Shown one piece after another: positions 44,405 to 53,859 of a stretch of DNA of 64,000 bases. The stretch is from JARRKU01 sp963675565. GTDB taxonomy: Bacteria > Desulfobacterota > Desulfobacteria > Desulfobacterales > Desulfosarcinaceae. The stretch's first letter is position 1. Every line of letters starts with the position of its first letter. Both the position numbers and the translations under genes were made by a program. The notes below the pieces were generated by a model. That model ran no database searches and had not been told where the DNA came from. It saw only the letters and a program-made list of their open reading frames with translations. The DNA lies in the NCBI GenBank assembly GCA_963675565.2, contig CAXXYD010000002.1:434001-498000 (forward strand), given 5' to 3'.

Positions 44405-45100
44405 TCAATGCCGGCCGCTGCTTGATGCGGTCCATGGCCGAATGTTCTGCGGATCGTTGTTCCGAATGGCGTTCACCCGTTTTGAGACGGGAACGCTCTT
44501 GAGTTCGGTATACACCTGGTTTCGGAAAATGCGTTGAAGGCAAGCGACGTCCTGGTTGTCCGGATCGAGCCAGGCGGCAAATGCCGCCGGCTTCAAAATG
44601 ACCGGCATCCGATTGTGCAGCGGCCGCACGGAATCACTGGCCTCGCGGGTCAGGATGGTGCAGGATTTATAGGGGGCGGGTGCTTTTCCCATATCGTCCC
44701 AGGATTCCCAAAGTCCCGCAATTGCAAACGGGCGGCCATCGGGTAATGTCAGAAACATGGGCTGTTTGGATCCTTTTTCCCCCGTCCATTCATAGAAACC
44801 ATCGGCAAGAATCAGGCATCTGCGCTTTCGGAAGGCCGTGCGGTAACTGGGTTTGTCGGCTACGGTTTCAGACCGTGCGTTGATCATCCGACTGCCCGTG
44901 GTCGTGTCTTTTGCCCAGAAGGGAACGAGTCCCCAATGCAGTTTTTCCAATTGGTTTTGTCCCCCGCGCCGCACGATGGCAACTATGGCCTGGGTAGGGG
45001 CGATATTGTAGCTGGCCGCGACATCTGCGGTGCAGATATCAATGGGGAAATATTCGGCCCATTCTTCAACACGCCTGAAGGCGACGAATCTGCCGCACAT
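44405..45100 (-). CDS. yedK: SOS response-associated peptidase (SRAP, abasic-site protein)
   Basis: The 231-residue protein begins MCGRF, with Cys2 being the residue that forms the thiazolidine crosslink to abasic DNA after Met removal. Other family motifs are ASYNIAPTQAIVAI, LHWGLVPFWAKD, SRMINARSETVADKPSYRTA, CLILADGFYEW and LHNRMPVIL (catalytic His). GGAGGGG lies upstream of the ATG at 45100, which I prefer to one five codons earlier. The protein protects single-stranded DNA at abasic sites. No LexA box is obvious. Confidence 0.95.
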   Translation of the reverse strand: MCGRFVAFRRVEEWAEYFPIDICTADVAASYNIAPTQAIVAIVRRGGQNQLEKLHWGLVPFWAKDTTTGSRMINARSETVADKPSYRTAFRKRRCLILADGFYEWTGEKGSKQPMFLTLPDGRPFAIAGLWESWDDMGKAPAPYKSCTILTREASDSVRPLHNRMPVILKPAAFAAWLDPDNQDVACLQRIFRNQVYTELKSVPVSKRVNAIRNNDPQNIRPWTASSSGRH

Positions 45101-45293
45101 ATGCCCCTCCGTCATTTCTCTGTTTCAGTGAATGCTTCCATCATCATGTCTTAAACCCTAAACCATCTTTCAATGCTGCAAAACGGACGCGACCCGCTTT
45201 GGCAAAGGGTTGATTGGCGTCCGGCACAGCGGCCGCCCTAATGAACGGTTCCCAGAATGAGTCGTGCTGAATAAAATCCGACAAGTCTTTTGT

Positions 45294-48155
45294 TCAAGGC
45301 TCGGCTTTGATGATACTGTTGATTTCAGCCGTCAGTTGCGACAATGAAAACGGCTTGTGGATAAAACCGTTGCAGCCGAGATTCAGCATTTTCTGGATTT
45401 GCTCGTTTCGATTGTAGCCGCTGGACAAAAGAACTTTGATCTTCGGATCGATCTGCCGGAGCTGCGGATAGAGGTCGCTGCCGCTGATTTCGGGCATGAT
45501 CATGTCAAGAATCACCAGATCGACCGTCTGATGGTGCGCTTTGAAGATTTCCAACGCCATCTGGCCTGTTGAAGCGGTCATTACAGAATAGCCCAGCTTG
45601 TTCAGCAATCGACTGGTGGTGTCCAGAATGTCCTCTTCATCGTCGATAATGAGGATGGTCGCATTGCCGTTGATCAGACGGGCTTCACTCTTTTGGCTGG
45701 CGACGATGCGTGCCTCCAGAGAAGGCAGGTAGATGGCGAAGGTGCTCCCCCGCCCCAATTCAGATTTCACATCGATATAGCCATGATGGGCTTTGACAAT
45801 CCCATAAACAGATGCCAGGCCCAGCCCCGTGCCCTTCCCGTTTTTGGTGCTGAAAAAAGGTTCGAAAATATCGTGCAGATGTTCTTGCGCAATTCCGTCC
45901 CCGGTGTCAGAAAAGGACATGCACACATAGTGTCCGGGGACGACAGTGAAATCAAAGGCACTGCTTTCGCTCAATACGACGGCGCTGGATTGAATGACGA
46001 TTTTGCCGCCGACGGGCATGGCATCGGCCCCGTTGACGTAAAGGTTCCAGAGAATCTGCTCGATCTGGCTCCTGTTGGCTTCGATCACCGGAAGGTCGGG
46101 TTCCAGATGCAGTTCTATTGCGATGTCTTTTCGCGTGGTCTTGAAGGTATCGACCGTCCGCTGCACCACTTCATTTACATCAATCAGGTCGACATTGTAT
46201 TTGCCCCCCCGGGCATAACCCAGCAGTTGCTGCGTCATCAAGGACGCATTTTCGATAATACCTTCGATAATTTCAGCCCGCTGCTGCACTTTTTCGTTGC
46301 GCTGCGCCTCCATTTTGATCAACGTAGCGTTGCCCAGGATACCGGCCAGCCAGTTGTTGAAATTATGTGCGATGCCCCCTGCCAGCGCCCCGATGGCCTC
46401 CATCTTCTGGGCCTGCAGGAGCCGGTTTTCAAGTCGCTTTTTTTCTTCTTCCAATCGCAGGCGTTCTGTCGCATCGCGGATCAATCCGCGATAGCCGATG
46501 GACTGGCCGTGCGTGTCCAGGATCAAAGAGGCCGAAATGTCCACCGCCATGGGCTGGCCATCGCTTTTGGTTATTTTGAAACTGGCAAAATGAATCGGCT
46601 GTTCATGCTGGCTGATGGCGATCAGCAGCCGTTGAACCTTGGGCACGTCAGCATCTGTAAAATGGTGATCAAACCGGCTGCCGATGAGAATTTTTTGGTC
46701 GTACCCCATAAACTCGCAAAATGTTTTATTGACAAACACCAGGCTGTAGCCGGAATCAATTTCAAAATAGCCCTCAGAGATGTTTTCAAGGGTCTGCCGA
46801 TACTTGTTTTCGCTCTCCTTGAGTTCTTTGAACGATCTTGCATTATTAATACTGATGGCGATGTGCGAGGCGATCCCCTGAAGCAAATTGATGTCGCTTT
46901 TTTTCAAGGGGGCCTTTGTACGATTATTGTCAACGGCGATAATCCCCAGTGATGTGTTGCCGTAAACGATGGGCACACATAGAATCGACCGGACATCAAA
47001 ATCGGTGACCAGGCTCTGGCTTTTGGACGAAAACGAATCGCTGATTTCGCCGATGTTGTCTAAAATGGCATACGCCTGTTCCTTGAAGACTTTTACAAAA
47101 ATGCCTTTTGAGTCGGGATTGTTCAAATTGAATTGCATGCGTTCAATACGCCGCCGATCATCTGAGGAGTACCCGTATCCCGCACGATAGGTCAATTTTT
47201 CTCCGGTTTCGTCGGCCAGCAGAATCAGGCCGCGGTCAAAACCCAGCCGATTGCTCATCAACCCGGCCAACTCATGCATGATGGTATCGCTGTCAATGAT
47301 TGCAGCCGTTGCTCTCCCGATCTCCTGCACCAGAAGCGCATTGTTGTAACTGGTATTGGCCGATTGGATCTGTTTGTCGGAATTTTGGTGGTAAGCGTCT
47401 ATAAGCCTGTCCTGCTCCCTTAATTTCTGGGCCATGTAAGCCATGGAGAGCGCAAAGTTCAAACCCAATATGATGGACACGGACATCCAGAAGCTGTGGG
47501 GAGTCAAATTGTACGCCAATACAAGAACGGTCAATATCGTCGCCAGGGCCGCATAGTTGCGAACCAACCTCAGCTTGAAGGATGTCGAGGTATTCCAGCT
47601 GACAATGTACTTGCAGCACTTACCGCCATTGTGAATGCACTCCGGATGTTCGATATGTGCGAATTCGCTGGTAAAGGGTTTGGGCAGCGCCTCGAAGGTG
47701 CCGATGCGGTTTTCGCACTGGTAGGGCTTTTCATGAACGCCGGGTTTTGGCGTTGAGGTAATTTCCAGTCTTCCAGGGCCGACTTTTTCGATGGTCGTGG
47801 TGGCGCCGCGTGCCAGCATGGGCACCAGCTTTGCCATTGAAGCATATACGGTTTCGATGGTGACCATGCCGACCAGATATTGATTCACATCGCTTCTGGC
47901 CTTGGCAGAAGCGATATATCGGCCGGCATAGCGTGAGATGTGCGCATCCCCCGTCACCGAAACCAGAACTTCATGAAATCGATCCACCTGGGCCTGGCTG
48001 AACCAATGCCCGGTGTCAGCCACCTCTTCGGCAGTCATCCCGGACAGTCGCAGTATTTCGTCAATATTAAGATCGGGATAGACATCTTGAAGATAATTGA
48101 CGTAGTTTTTTGTAATGCGGCTATTATATGGAGCTAAAATATCGGCGCTTTGCAT
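45294..48155 (-). CDS. hybrid sensor histidine kinase (V4R-like, GAF, PAS, HK, receiver)
   Basis: The 953-residue protein has an N-terminal sensor of about 185 residues ending in a Cys/His cluster (ENRIGTFEALP, HPECIHNGGKCCKYIVSW). This recalls V4R/HNOB-type small-molecule domains. Two close hydrophobic helices follow (about 195-240), then a coiled coil, GAF (about 285-440) and PAS (about 445-570, DATERLRLEEE). HisKA has the phospho-His in GGIAHNFNNWLAGILGNATL, and the ATPase domain has LWNLYVNGADAMP and GTGLGLASVYG. A C-terminal receiver is marked by LIIDDEEDILD and the phospho-Asp in LVILDMIMP. No dedicated output regulator is adjacent. Confidence 0.9.
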   Translation of the reverse strand: MQSADILAPYNSRITKNYVNYLQDVYPDLNIDEILRLSGMTAEEVADTGHWFSQAQVDRFHEVLVSVTGDAHISRYAGRYIASAKARSDVNQYLVGMVTIETVYASMAKLVPMLARGATTTIEKVGPGRLEITSTPKPGVHEKPYQCENRIGTFEALPKPFTSEFAHIEHPECIHNGGKCCKYIVSWNTSTSFKLRLVRNYAALATILTVLVLAYNLTPHSFWMSVSIILGLNFALSMAYMAQKLREQDRLIDAYHQNSDKQIQSANTSYNNALLVQEIGRATAAIIDSDTIMHELAGLMSNRLGFDRGLILLADETGEKLTYRAGYGYSSDDRRRIERMQFNLNNPDSKGIFVKVFKEQAYAILDNIGEISDSFSSKSQSLVTDFDVRSILCVPIVYGNTSLGIIAVDNNRTKAPLKKSDINLLQGIASHIAISINNARSFKELKESENKYRQTLENISEGYFEIDSGYSLVFVNKTFCEFMGYDQKILIGSRFDHHFTDADVPKVQRLLIAISQHEQPIHFASFKITKSDGQPMAVDISASLILDTHGQSIGYRGLIRDATERLRLEEEKKRLENRLLQAQKMEAIGALAGGIAHNFNNWLAGILGNATLIKMEAQRNEKVQQRAEIIEGIIENASLMTQQLLGYARGGKYNVDLIDVNEVVQRTVDTFKTTRKDIAIELHLEPDLPVIEANRSQIEQILWNLYVNGADAMPVGGKIVIQSSAVVLSESSAFDFTVVPGHYVCMSFSDTGDGIAQEHLHDIFEPFFSTKNGKGTGLGLASVYGIVKAHHGYIDVKSELGRGSTFAIYLPSLEARIVASQKSEARLINGNATILIIDDEEDILDTTSRLLNKLGYSVMTASTGQMALEIFKAHHQTVDLVILDMIMPEISGSDLYPQLRQIDPKIKVLLSSGYNRNEQIQKMLNLGCNGFIHKPFSLSQLTAEINSIIKAEP

Positions 48156-48410
48156 GTTTTTAAGTTTTCGGGACCCGCCAAAGGCGTTTGTTCAGATCCC
48201 ATAAAGCGTGCCATTTCAAAATAAACCGATTCCGCTGCGTGTCGAAGCCAAAAGCTGTCCCCTGTTTTTTAACATCACTATTGAATGAATTTGACCAAAT
48301 TACAATTAATATCTCGCCATTGAACATGCTTATTTTCCAGAACAGCCGCAGCGTCCCGGATCGATCCTTCTACCGGGCATCCCCATCGATGGATGCCTCA
48401 CGGCCGCGGC

Positions 48411-49667
48411 TCAGTCCGAATGGGCCTTTTGCGCCGATGCCGCATCACTTCGGGGTAGTTTTGACAGGCCCAGCAGCGCAATCAATCCCGCCGCAAGATA
48501 CAGCAGCGCAGCAACCCCAAAAACAGCGCGAATGCCGATCCAGACGGAAATCATTACACCGATCATCGGTCCGATCACCCGGGCGCCCGAAGTAATCGAG
48601 CTGTCCAGGCCGTAAACGGCCCCTTCATCGCCCGAAGGGGCCTGCTCGGCCAGCAAAGCGCTGATGGCCGGAACAATAGCCCCCAAGGCAACGCCGTAAA
48701 ATACCTGCAGTGCAAAGAGCTGCCATGCCCCGCTAACGAACGTTTGAAGCGCGAACAATAGAAAACAGACCATAAAAAAAACAATCAGTATGTGACGATG
48801 GCCGACCCTGTCTCCCAGGCGCCCGAAATAGACTGAAAAAATAGCGGCCGCAGCGGAAGAAACCCCAATCACAAGCCCAGTAAAGCTGTTGCCCTGACCG
48901 GGATTGTCGATCAGCGAAAGAACCACCATCGGCAGTATGGGAATGAAAATGATTCGACCCATTTGATTGATGAATCGAAGGCTGTAGATCAATACAATCC
49001 CCGGAGCGGACAGCATACTGCGCCACCGGCCCAAAAAACCAGGTTGTTTGCGGCTTGCCGGCAAGGGGGCCACAAAGTGTTCCTGCACACCGAACATGAC
49101 CACCAGGCCCGCCACGGCCAACATGGCGCCGGTGATGTAAAACGCGGCACTGTAACCGAATGCGTCCGCAACCGTGCCGCCGATCACCGGCCCCAATCCC
49201 AGTCCGAGTCCCATGCCGGTCTGCATAAGCCCCATAGCGTATCCGACTTGCGCGCGGGGTGCCGCTGCCGCAACCAGGGCATTGGCCGCGCTGATCGTTC
49301 CGGTGATCAATCCCTGCAGCATGCGCAATGCCACCAGCTCTTCAGCGGAACGCACGAAGGCCATCAGCGTCAGGATAACGGCGCCGCCGAACATGGCCCG
49401 CTCGACCATGATTTTGCGCCCCCAGCGGTCGGCCAGGGCACCCCAGATCGGCGATGCGATCATCATGGTGAAAGCCTGACCGGAATAGACCAGCCCGGCG
49501 CACAACTCTTCGCTCAGCGAGGTGACGGTGCCCAGCTCATGCACATAAAGCGGGAGAAACGGGAAAATGCTCGAAAACCCGATCATGGAAATCATCTGGG
49601 CAAAAAACATAATCCAGACCGTTTGCTTCATGCTGCCGGCGGCACCTATGGGGGGTGTTATCTCCAT
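48411..49667 (-). CDS. MFS drug-efflux-type transporter
   Basis: The protein has 418 residues from the ATG at 49667, just after the RpiR-like stop; an earlier start would overlap that gene. Twelve hydrophobic segments and MFS motifs are present: motif A SPIWGALADRWGRKIMVERA, and TM5 motif C MGLMQTGMGLGLGLGPVIGG, typical of antiporters. Loop 8-9 has VYFGRLGDRVGHRHIL. It resembles MdtG/TetA-type exporters. The regulator remnant upstream may once have controlled it. Confidence 0.9.
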   Translation of the reverse strand: MEITPPIGAAGSMKQTVWIMFFAQMISMIGFSSIFPFLPLYVHELGTVTSLSEELCAGLVYSGQAFTMMIASPIWGALADRWGRKIMVERAMFGGAVILTLMAFVRSAEELVALRMLQGLITGTISAANALVAAAAPRAQVGYAMGLMQTGMGLGLGLGPVIGGTVADAFGYSAAFYITGAMLAVAGLVVMFGVQEHFVAPLPASRKQPGFLGRWRSMLSAPGIVLIYSLRFINQMGRIIFIPILPMVVLSLIDNPGQGNSFTGLVIGVSSAAAAIFSVYFGRLGDRVGHRHILIVFFMVCFLLFALQTFVSGAWQLFALQVFYGVALGAIVPAISALLAEQAPSGDEGAVYGLDSSITSGARVIGPMIGVMISVWIGIRAVFGVAALLYLAAGLIALLGLSKLPRSDAASAQKAHSD

Positions 49668-49672
49668 GGCGA

Positions 49673-49945
49673 CTATCCGGACAACAGGTGACAGGCGGCA
49701 CCGCGGCCGGGGCCGATGGCGGTCCATGCCGGCTTCCGCACGGTGGGGTCCGGTATGGGCGAGGCCAGCCGCTGGATAAAGCGCACCACAGTGGCCCGGC
49801 CGACCCGGGCGCTTTCACTGATGGTGGAAACCGTCTCCAATCCCAGTAGCGGATAAACGTGCTCCATATGCCGGGCAATCCGTACCTCGCTATGCGTTAT
49901 CCGTTCAAGTTTCCGAATTTTTTCGAAAAATGTACTGGCCGGCAT
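49673..49945 (-). pseudogene. truncated RpiR/MurR-type regulator (helix-turn-helix only)
   Basis: The 90-codon frame has the RpiR N-terminal domain (FEKIRKLERITHSEVRIARH, then LETVSTISESARVGRATVVR, FIQRL). After FIQRL the sequence becomes unrelated and stops, without the SIS sugar-binding domain. The stop lies 5 bases before the MFS start. It could still bind DNA, but most likely it is a degraded regulator. Confidence 0.65.
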
Positions 49946-50189
49946 CTTTTATACCTGGTTTAGGGAAATCGGAAGAAAGGCGCTGAATGAATTTTGGGTA
50001 GCATTTGCGTGGGCTTGCGTCAATACAAAAAATGGAACGGGATGTCCATTTTAATTTTATTACTGACATTCCGTTCCGACGAGCCTTAATTCGCGCTTGT
50101 ATTGATGTTGCGTGATCCACCGCAGGGTAGCTTGCAACAACCATTACCGAATCAGTGGTCCTTTACCATGCACAGGAAAAAAAGACGTT

Positions 50190-50333
50190 GTTGCCGTGGG
50201 TGGCGGAAACATCGGCTTCTCGGCGCATGGCTTTCAGCTGGGCCCTATCGTCGGCCGGGTCATGGCGGAACTCATCGAAAATGGAAAAAGCGCCATTCCC
50301 ATCGACGCTTTTCGAATCGATCGGTTTCAGTAA
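50190..50333 (+). pseudogene. C-terminal remnant of an FAD-dependent amine oxidoreductase
   Basis: The plus strand encodes VAVGGGNIGFSAHGFQLGPI, then VGRVMAELIENGKSAIPIDA and FRIDRFQ before a stop. This matches the last 45 residues of D-amino-acid dehydrogenase/sarcosine oxidase-type (DAO) proteins. The rest of the gene is absent. Together with the RpiR remnant it suggests a deletion at this spot. Confidence 0.7.
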
Positions 50334-50523
50334 CGCAAGTTCCCGCAATTTACCATCCCGAATCATCAACCCATCAGGCGGCAAAACCAGCGCAATCCTT
50401 GACATATCATGCTATTGGGTAATCTCGATCCATCGCCCGACGGTTCAATCCCCACAGAATATAAAATTGACGAGACGATCCAATTTTCCGCCGACGGCGC
50501 CCGGGCCACGATGCCTGCCGGCA

Positions 50524-50549
50524 GCTTTGGCCGCAGCTGCGGCCAAAGC
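50524..50549. repeat. 26-bp perfect palindrome
   Basis: GCTTTGGCCGCAG is followed directly by its exact complement with no loop. It lies 22 bases beyond the stop of the zinc-ribbon/HTH gene. There is no T-run, so termination is not obvious; a binding site or cruciform is possible. Confidence 0.5.
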
Positions 50550-50570
50550 CGTCCGTTGACCCGGAAATTA

Positions 50571-50930
50571 TCACCAGAGGCGCAAAAACTTCCTGCCCTG
50601 GCGCAATTCCGCCCGCACCTTTTCCATATGCCGAAGGGTTGAAAAATCCCTTTCCAGATCAGCCGGCCCGATCCGGAGCCGCCGGGCTATTTCGCCCGGC
50701 TCCGCCCCGCCGGTCTCGGTGAGTACCTGTAATATCTTCGATTGGGTCTCGGTCAGCGCGACGGGATACTTGTCATTGTCGGAAAAGGTTCTGGCGCTGT
50801 AAACCGCCCACGGGTCGCAGGCCTTGGCCGGCGAAAGGGCCTCCATGCAACAATCTTCGCACAGTGTCTGCCCGTGCAGTTCCCTATCCTCTCCTTCGGG
50901 AATATTTTCTTTGCAGCCATCGCATTTCAT
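50571..50930 (-). CDS. zinc-ribbon plus winged-helix small regulator
   Basis: The 119-residue protein starts at the ATG with CAGGAGG upstream. Its N-terminus has Cys pairs (CDGCKENIPEGE, then HGQTLCEDCCMEAL) forming a probable zinc ribbon. The C-terminal half is a winged helix (ALTETQSKILQVLTETGGAE, PGEIARRLRIGPADLERDFS). This family is seen in sulfate reducers and other deltaproteobacteria without a known role. It is monocistronic as far as can be seen. Confidence 0.75.
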   Translation of the reverse strand: MKCDGCKENIPEGEDRELHGQTLCEDCCMEALSPAKACDPWAVYSARTFSDNDKYPVALTETQSKILQVLTETGGAEPGEIARRLRIGPADLERDFSTLRHMEKVRAELRQGRKFLRLW

Positions 50931-51312
50931 TGAATAACCTCCTGACTTAATATACAATATCGAACACATCAACAAACATATTGTGGCGTTCAACGATTAC
51001 GGGTCGGGTTCATCATTCATATGAACCATCATGATGTTAAGTTTCAAGTGTTATGTCAATGGCATTGCGTGTTAAGGGGTAATCAGAAAGCAATTCGGTT
51101 TCACCTCGCATTTCTCATTCAATAAGCGGCCATGGGGCGGATCGCCAGATTTGACTCCGGGCTCTGTGACTCCCGTGTCCGGTAACCGCAGCCCCGTCCG
51201 GGTAAAGGTTGTTTTGAATGGCGATCTAAGGTAAAACCGGGCACGGTTTCGTGGTGCGGCCTTTTGCCGACCTATAAAATGAATACATCCTATTAAACGC
51301 TAAGGATAGGGA
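50931..51312. other. divergent intergenic region before hisHF
   Basis: About 380 bases separate the zinc-ribbon gene from the HisH-HisF gene. A short hairpin GGTTCAT/ATGAACC lies near 51007-51027. No riboswitch or RNA gene is recognised. Promoters for both genes should lie here. Confidence 0.4.
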
Positions 51313-52881
51313 ATGATTACTTTACTGGACTACGGCGCCGGCAATGTGCGCAGTGTAACCAATGCTATTGAACGGCTGGGGGAAACGGTCCGGGTGGCCG
51401 CCGGCCCGGAAGAGATCCTGGCTGCCGAAAAGCTGGTTTTCCCCGGCGTCGGGGCTTTTGGCAACATGATGAAAATTCTCAATGCCAAGCAGTACGTTGC
51501 ACCGCTCATGGCTTATTTGAACTCCGGCCGGCCGTTTTTCGGCATCTGCCTGGGCATGCACGCCCTGTTCGACTTCAGCGAAGAATCCGGCGGTACCCGG
51601 GGTCTGGGCATTTTCAAGGGAAACGTCCAGCGGTTCACAACTGACCGGGCGGTTCCCCATATCGGCTGGAACGGGGTGCGCATCCGCCAGCCGTCTTCGA
51701 TTTTCAGCGGACTCAGGGGCGATGAAAAATTCTATTTCGTCCACTCCTACCACATCGTGCCGGACAATGCCGATCTGATCCTGACCACCACGGACTACGG
51801 GTATTCATTTGCCAGCGCGGTCCAGAAAGGGGCTGTGGTGGGAACCCAGTATCATCCTGAAAAAAGCGGTGAGGCAGGACTGGCCCTGTTGAAAAACTTC
51901 ATCCGGACTGCTGACGGCAGTGCGCCGGTTATCAATATCTCGACGCCAACCCGGTTGGCCAAGCGCATTATTGCCTGTCTGGATGTGCGTACCAATGACA
52001 GCGGCGATCTGGTGGTCACCAAGGGCGATCAATATGATGTCCGTGATAAAGGGCAAGTACGCAACCTGGGAAAACCAGTGGAACTGGCGGGGCGCTACTA
52101 CCGGGAAGGCGCCGATGAAATCACTTTTTTGAACATCACCGGATTCCGGGATTTCCCGCTAAAGGATATGCCGATGATCGAAGTGCTCAAACAGACTTCA
52201 AAAAACGTATTCGTGCCCCTGACCATTGGCGGCGGGATCCGGGACTACACTGACAGCGCCGGCCGGCACTATAGCGCGCTGGAAGTGGCCGACGCCTATT
52301 TTCGCTCGGGCGCGGACAAGATCTCCATCGGCAGCGACGCGGTGCTGGTGGCGGAGCAATATCTGGAAACGGGCCGTGCAACGGGAAAAAGCGCCATCGA
52401 AGAAATATCGCGCGTGTATGGCAGCCAGGCAGTGGTGATCTCCATCGATCCGCGACGGGTCTATGTAGATTCGCCGGAGGGAATTGCCCGGCAGGTCATT
52501 CCCACTGCGATCCCGGGACCCAACGGGGAAGGCTACTGCTGGTATGAATGCACCATACGGGGAGGACGCGAGGGCCGGCCGGTGGATGCCATCACTCTGG
52601 CCCAGGTATGCGAAAAGCTGGGAGCCGGTGAAATCCTGCTCAACTGCATCGACCGTGACGGCACGAATGCGGGGTTTGATCTTGAGTTGATCAATGCCGT
52701 GAAATCGGCTGTGTCCATCCCGGTCATCGCCTCCAGCGGCGCCGGCTGTGCAGCGCACTTCATGGATGTCTTTACGCAGACCGAAGCCGAGGCGGCACTG
52801 GCCGCCGGTATCTTCCACCGGCAGGAAGTTCCCATCAGCGAAGTCAAACGGCACCTGAAAGATCATGTGGAGATACGATAG
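51313..52881 (+). CDS. hisHF: bifunctional imidazole glycerol phosphate synthase (HisH-HisF fusion, HIS7-like)
   Basis: The 522-residue enzyme makes imidazole glycerol phosphate and AICAR in histidine synthesis. Residues 1-200 are the glutaminase HisH with catalytic Cys79 (FFGICLGMHALFDF), His181 and Glu183 (TQYHPEKSG). Residues 213-522 are the HisF barrel with Asp224 (RIIACLDVR) and ILLNCIDRDGTNAGFDLELI. The barrel carries the insertions DKGQVRNLGKPVELAGRYY and RDYTDSAGRHYSALEVADAY, which I know from fungal and plant HIS7 rather than from bacterial HisF. AAGGATAGGGA precedes the ATG. No other his gene is adjacent. Confidence 0.95.
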   Translation: MITLLDYGAGNVRSVTNAIERLGETVRVAAGPEEILAAEKLVFPGVGAFGNMMKILNAKQYVAPLMAYLNSGRPFFGICLGMHALFDFSEESGGTRGLGIFKGNVQRFTTDRAVPHIGWNGVRIRQPSSIFSGLRGDEKFYFVHSYHIVPDNADLILTTTDYGYSFASAVQKGAVVGTQYHPEKSGEAGLALLKNFIRTADGSAPVINISTPTRLAKRIIACLDVRTNDSGDLVVTKGDQYDVRDKGQVRNLGKPVELAGRYYREGADEITFLNITGFRDFPLKDMPMIEVLKQTSKNVFVPLTIGGGIRDYTDSAGRHYSALEVADAYFRSGADKISIGSDAVLVAEQYLETGRATGKSAIEEISRVYGSQAVVISIDPRRVYVDSPEGIARQVIPTAIPGPNGEGYCWYECTIRGGREGRPVDAITLAQVCEKLGAGEILLNCIDRDGTNAGFDLELINAVKSAVSIPVIASSGAGCAAHFMDVFTQTEAEAALAAGIFHRQEVPISEVKRHLKDHVEIR

Positions 52882-52914
52882 AACCAACGAACCCTTCATA
52901 GCAAAAGGAGAACT

Positions 52915-53823
52915 ATGGCCACAGGCGCTTGCGGCATAAACTGCGACGTATGCCGTTTGAACCTCAAGGGAACCTGTTCCACCTGCGGACCGGGTAAAAG
53001 TGAGGCCGCACAGCACAAGCTGGCTGCCCAGTATCGCATTCTGGGTAGCCCCTGCCCCATCCTGGCTTGCGCCCGGATGAACCAAATCGATCACTGTATG
53101 CGGGACTGCGGCGCATTTCCCTGTGACAATTTCAGCGCCGGGCCCTACCCATACAGCAAGGACTTTCTTTCAATGCAGACACGCCGAAGCCAAGATACAG
53201 CCAACGCCTATGCCCCGGACGGATCTCACTTGACAGTCGACGAGATCTACTGGAAAGAAGTAATTGAAAAAGACCGTACGGCTTTGTGCAACTGGACATT
53301 TTTCGAACCGATCCCCCCGGACGGCCTGCAGTTCCGGTTCCTTAACCAAGAAGTCCGCATCGACCTGAACCGGCGCATACTGCTGCACCGGGAACAGGGC
53401 CAATGGATGCCGTGGCACGACCCGCTGCTGACGCTGGTTACCGTGATGTATCTCAAGAATATCAGCGCCGTTTATCCATTGGGCAGGGATATTGTCGGAA
53501 GCAGGGACTTGAAGGAGGGCCATTTTTTTGCCGGCCCCCATGAACTGCGCACCGATGCCCTGCTGACCCGCTATGCCCGGGACTTGGAAGGCTTTAAAAA
53601 GGCCGGAGCGGGTTTAGGCGGCAAGGCCACAGACATGGCCGATGCGGCCGTCCAATTGTTTCCCTTTCCCCGTGTGCCGCTCTACTTCCTGCTGTGGCTG
53701 GGGGACGAAGAGTTCAAGCCGCGCCTGCAGGTCCTGTTCGACCGCTCCATCGAAGAAACCCTGGCCGCCGACGCTATATGGGCCCTGGTCAATCGGGTCG
53801 CCATGGCATTTGCGTCGGTGTGA
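52915..53823 (+). CDS. DUF3786-domain protein with a cysteine-rich head
   Basis: The 302-residue protein has an N-terminal Cys motif (ACGINCDVCRLNLKGTCSTC, PCPILACARMNQIDHCMRDC, GAFPCDNF), like DUF3795 proteins, which could hold iron-sulfur or zinc. A DUF3786 domain follows (DPLLTLVTVMYLKNISAVYP, GPHELRTDALLTRYARDLEG, VPLYFLLWLGDEEFKPRLQV). DUF3786 is common in anaerobes and of unknown role. AAAGGAGAACT precedes the ATG. It lies 33 bases after hisHF, so the two may be co-transcribed. Confidence 0.85.
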   Translation: MATGACGINCDVCRLNLKGTCSTCGPGKSEAAQHKLAAQYRILGSPCPILACARMNQIDHCMRDCGAFPCDNFSAGPYPYSKDFLSMQTRRSQDTANAYAPDGSHLTVDEIYWKEVIEKDRTALCNWTFFEPIPPDGLQFRFLNQEVRIDLNRRILLHREQGQWMPWHDPLLTLVTVMYLKNISAVYPLGRDIVGSRDLKEGHFFAGPHELRTDALLTRYARDLEGFKKAGAGLGGKATDMADAAVQLFPFPRVPLYFLLWLGDEEFKPRLQVLFDRSIEETLAADAIWALVNRVAMAFASV

Positions 53824-53859
53824 CCATTTTCCCGCACCGCCGCCCCCGGGCGCAATAAC

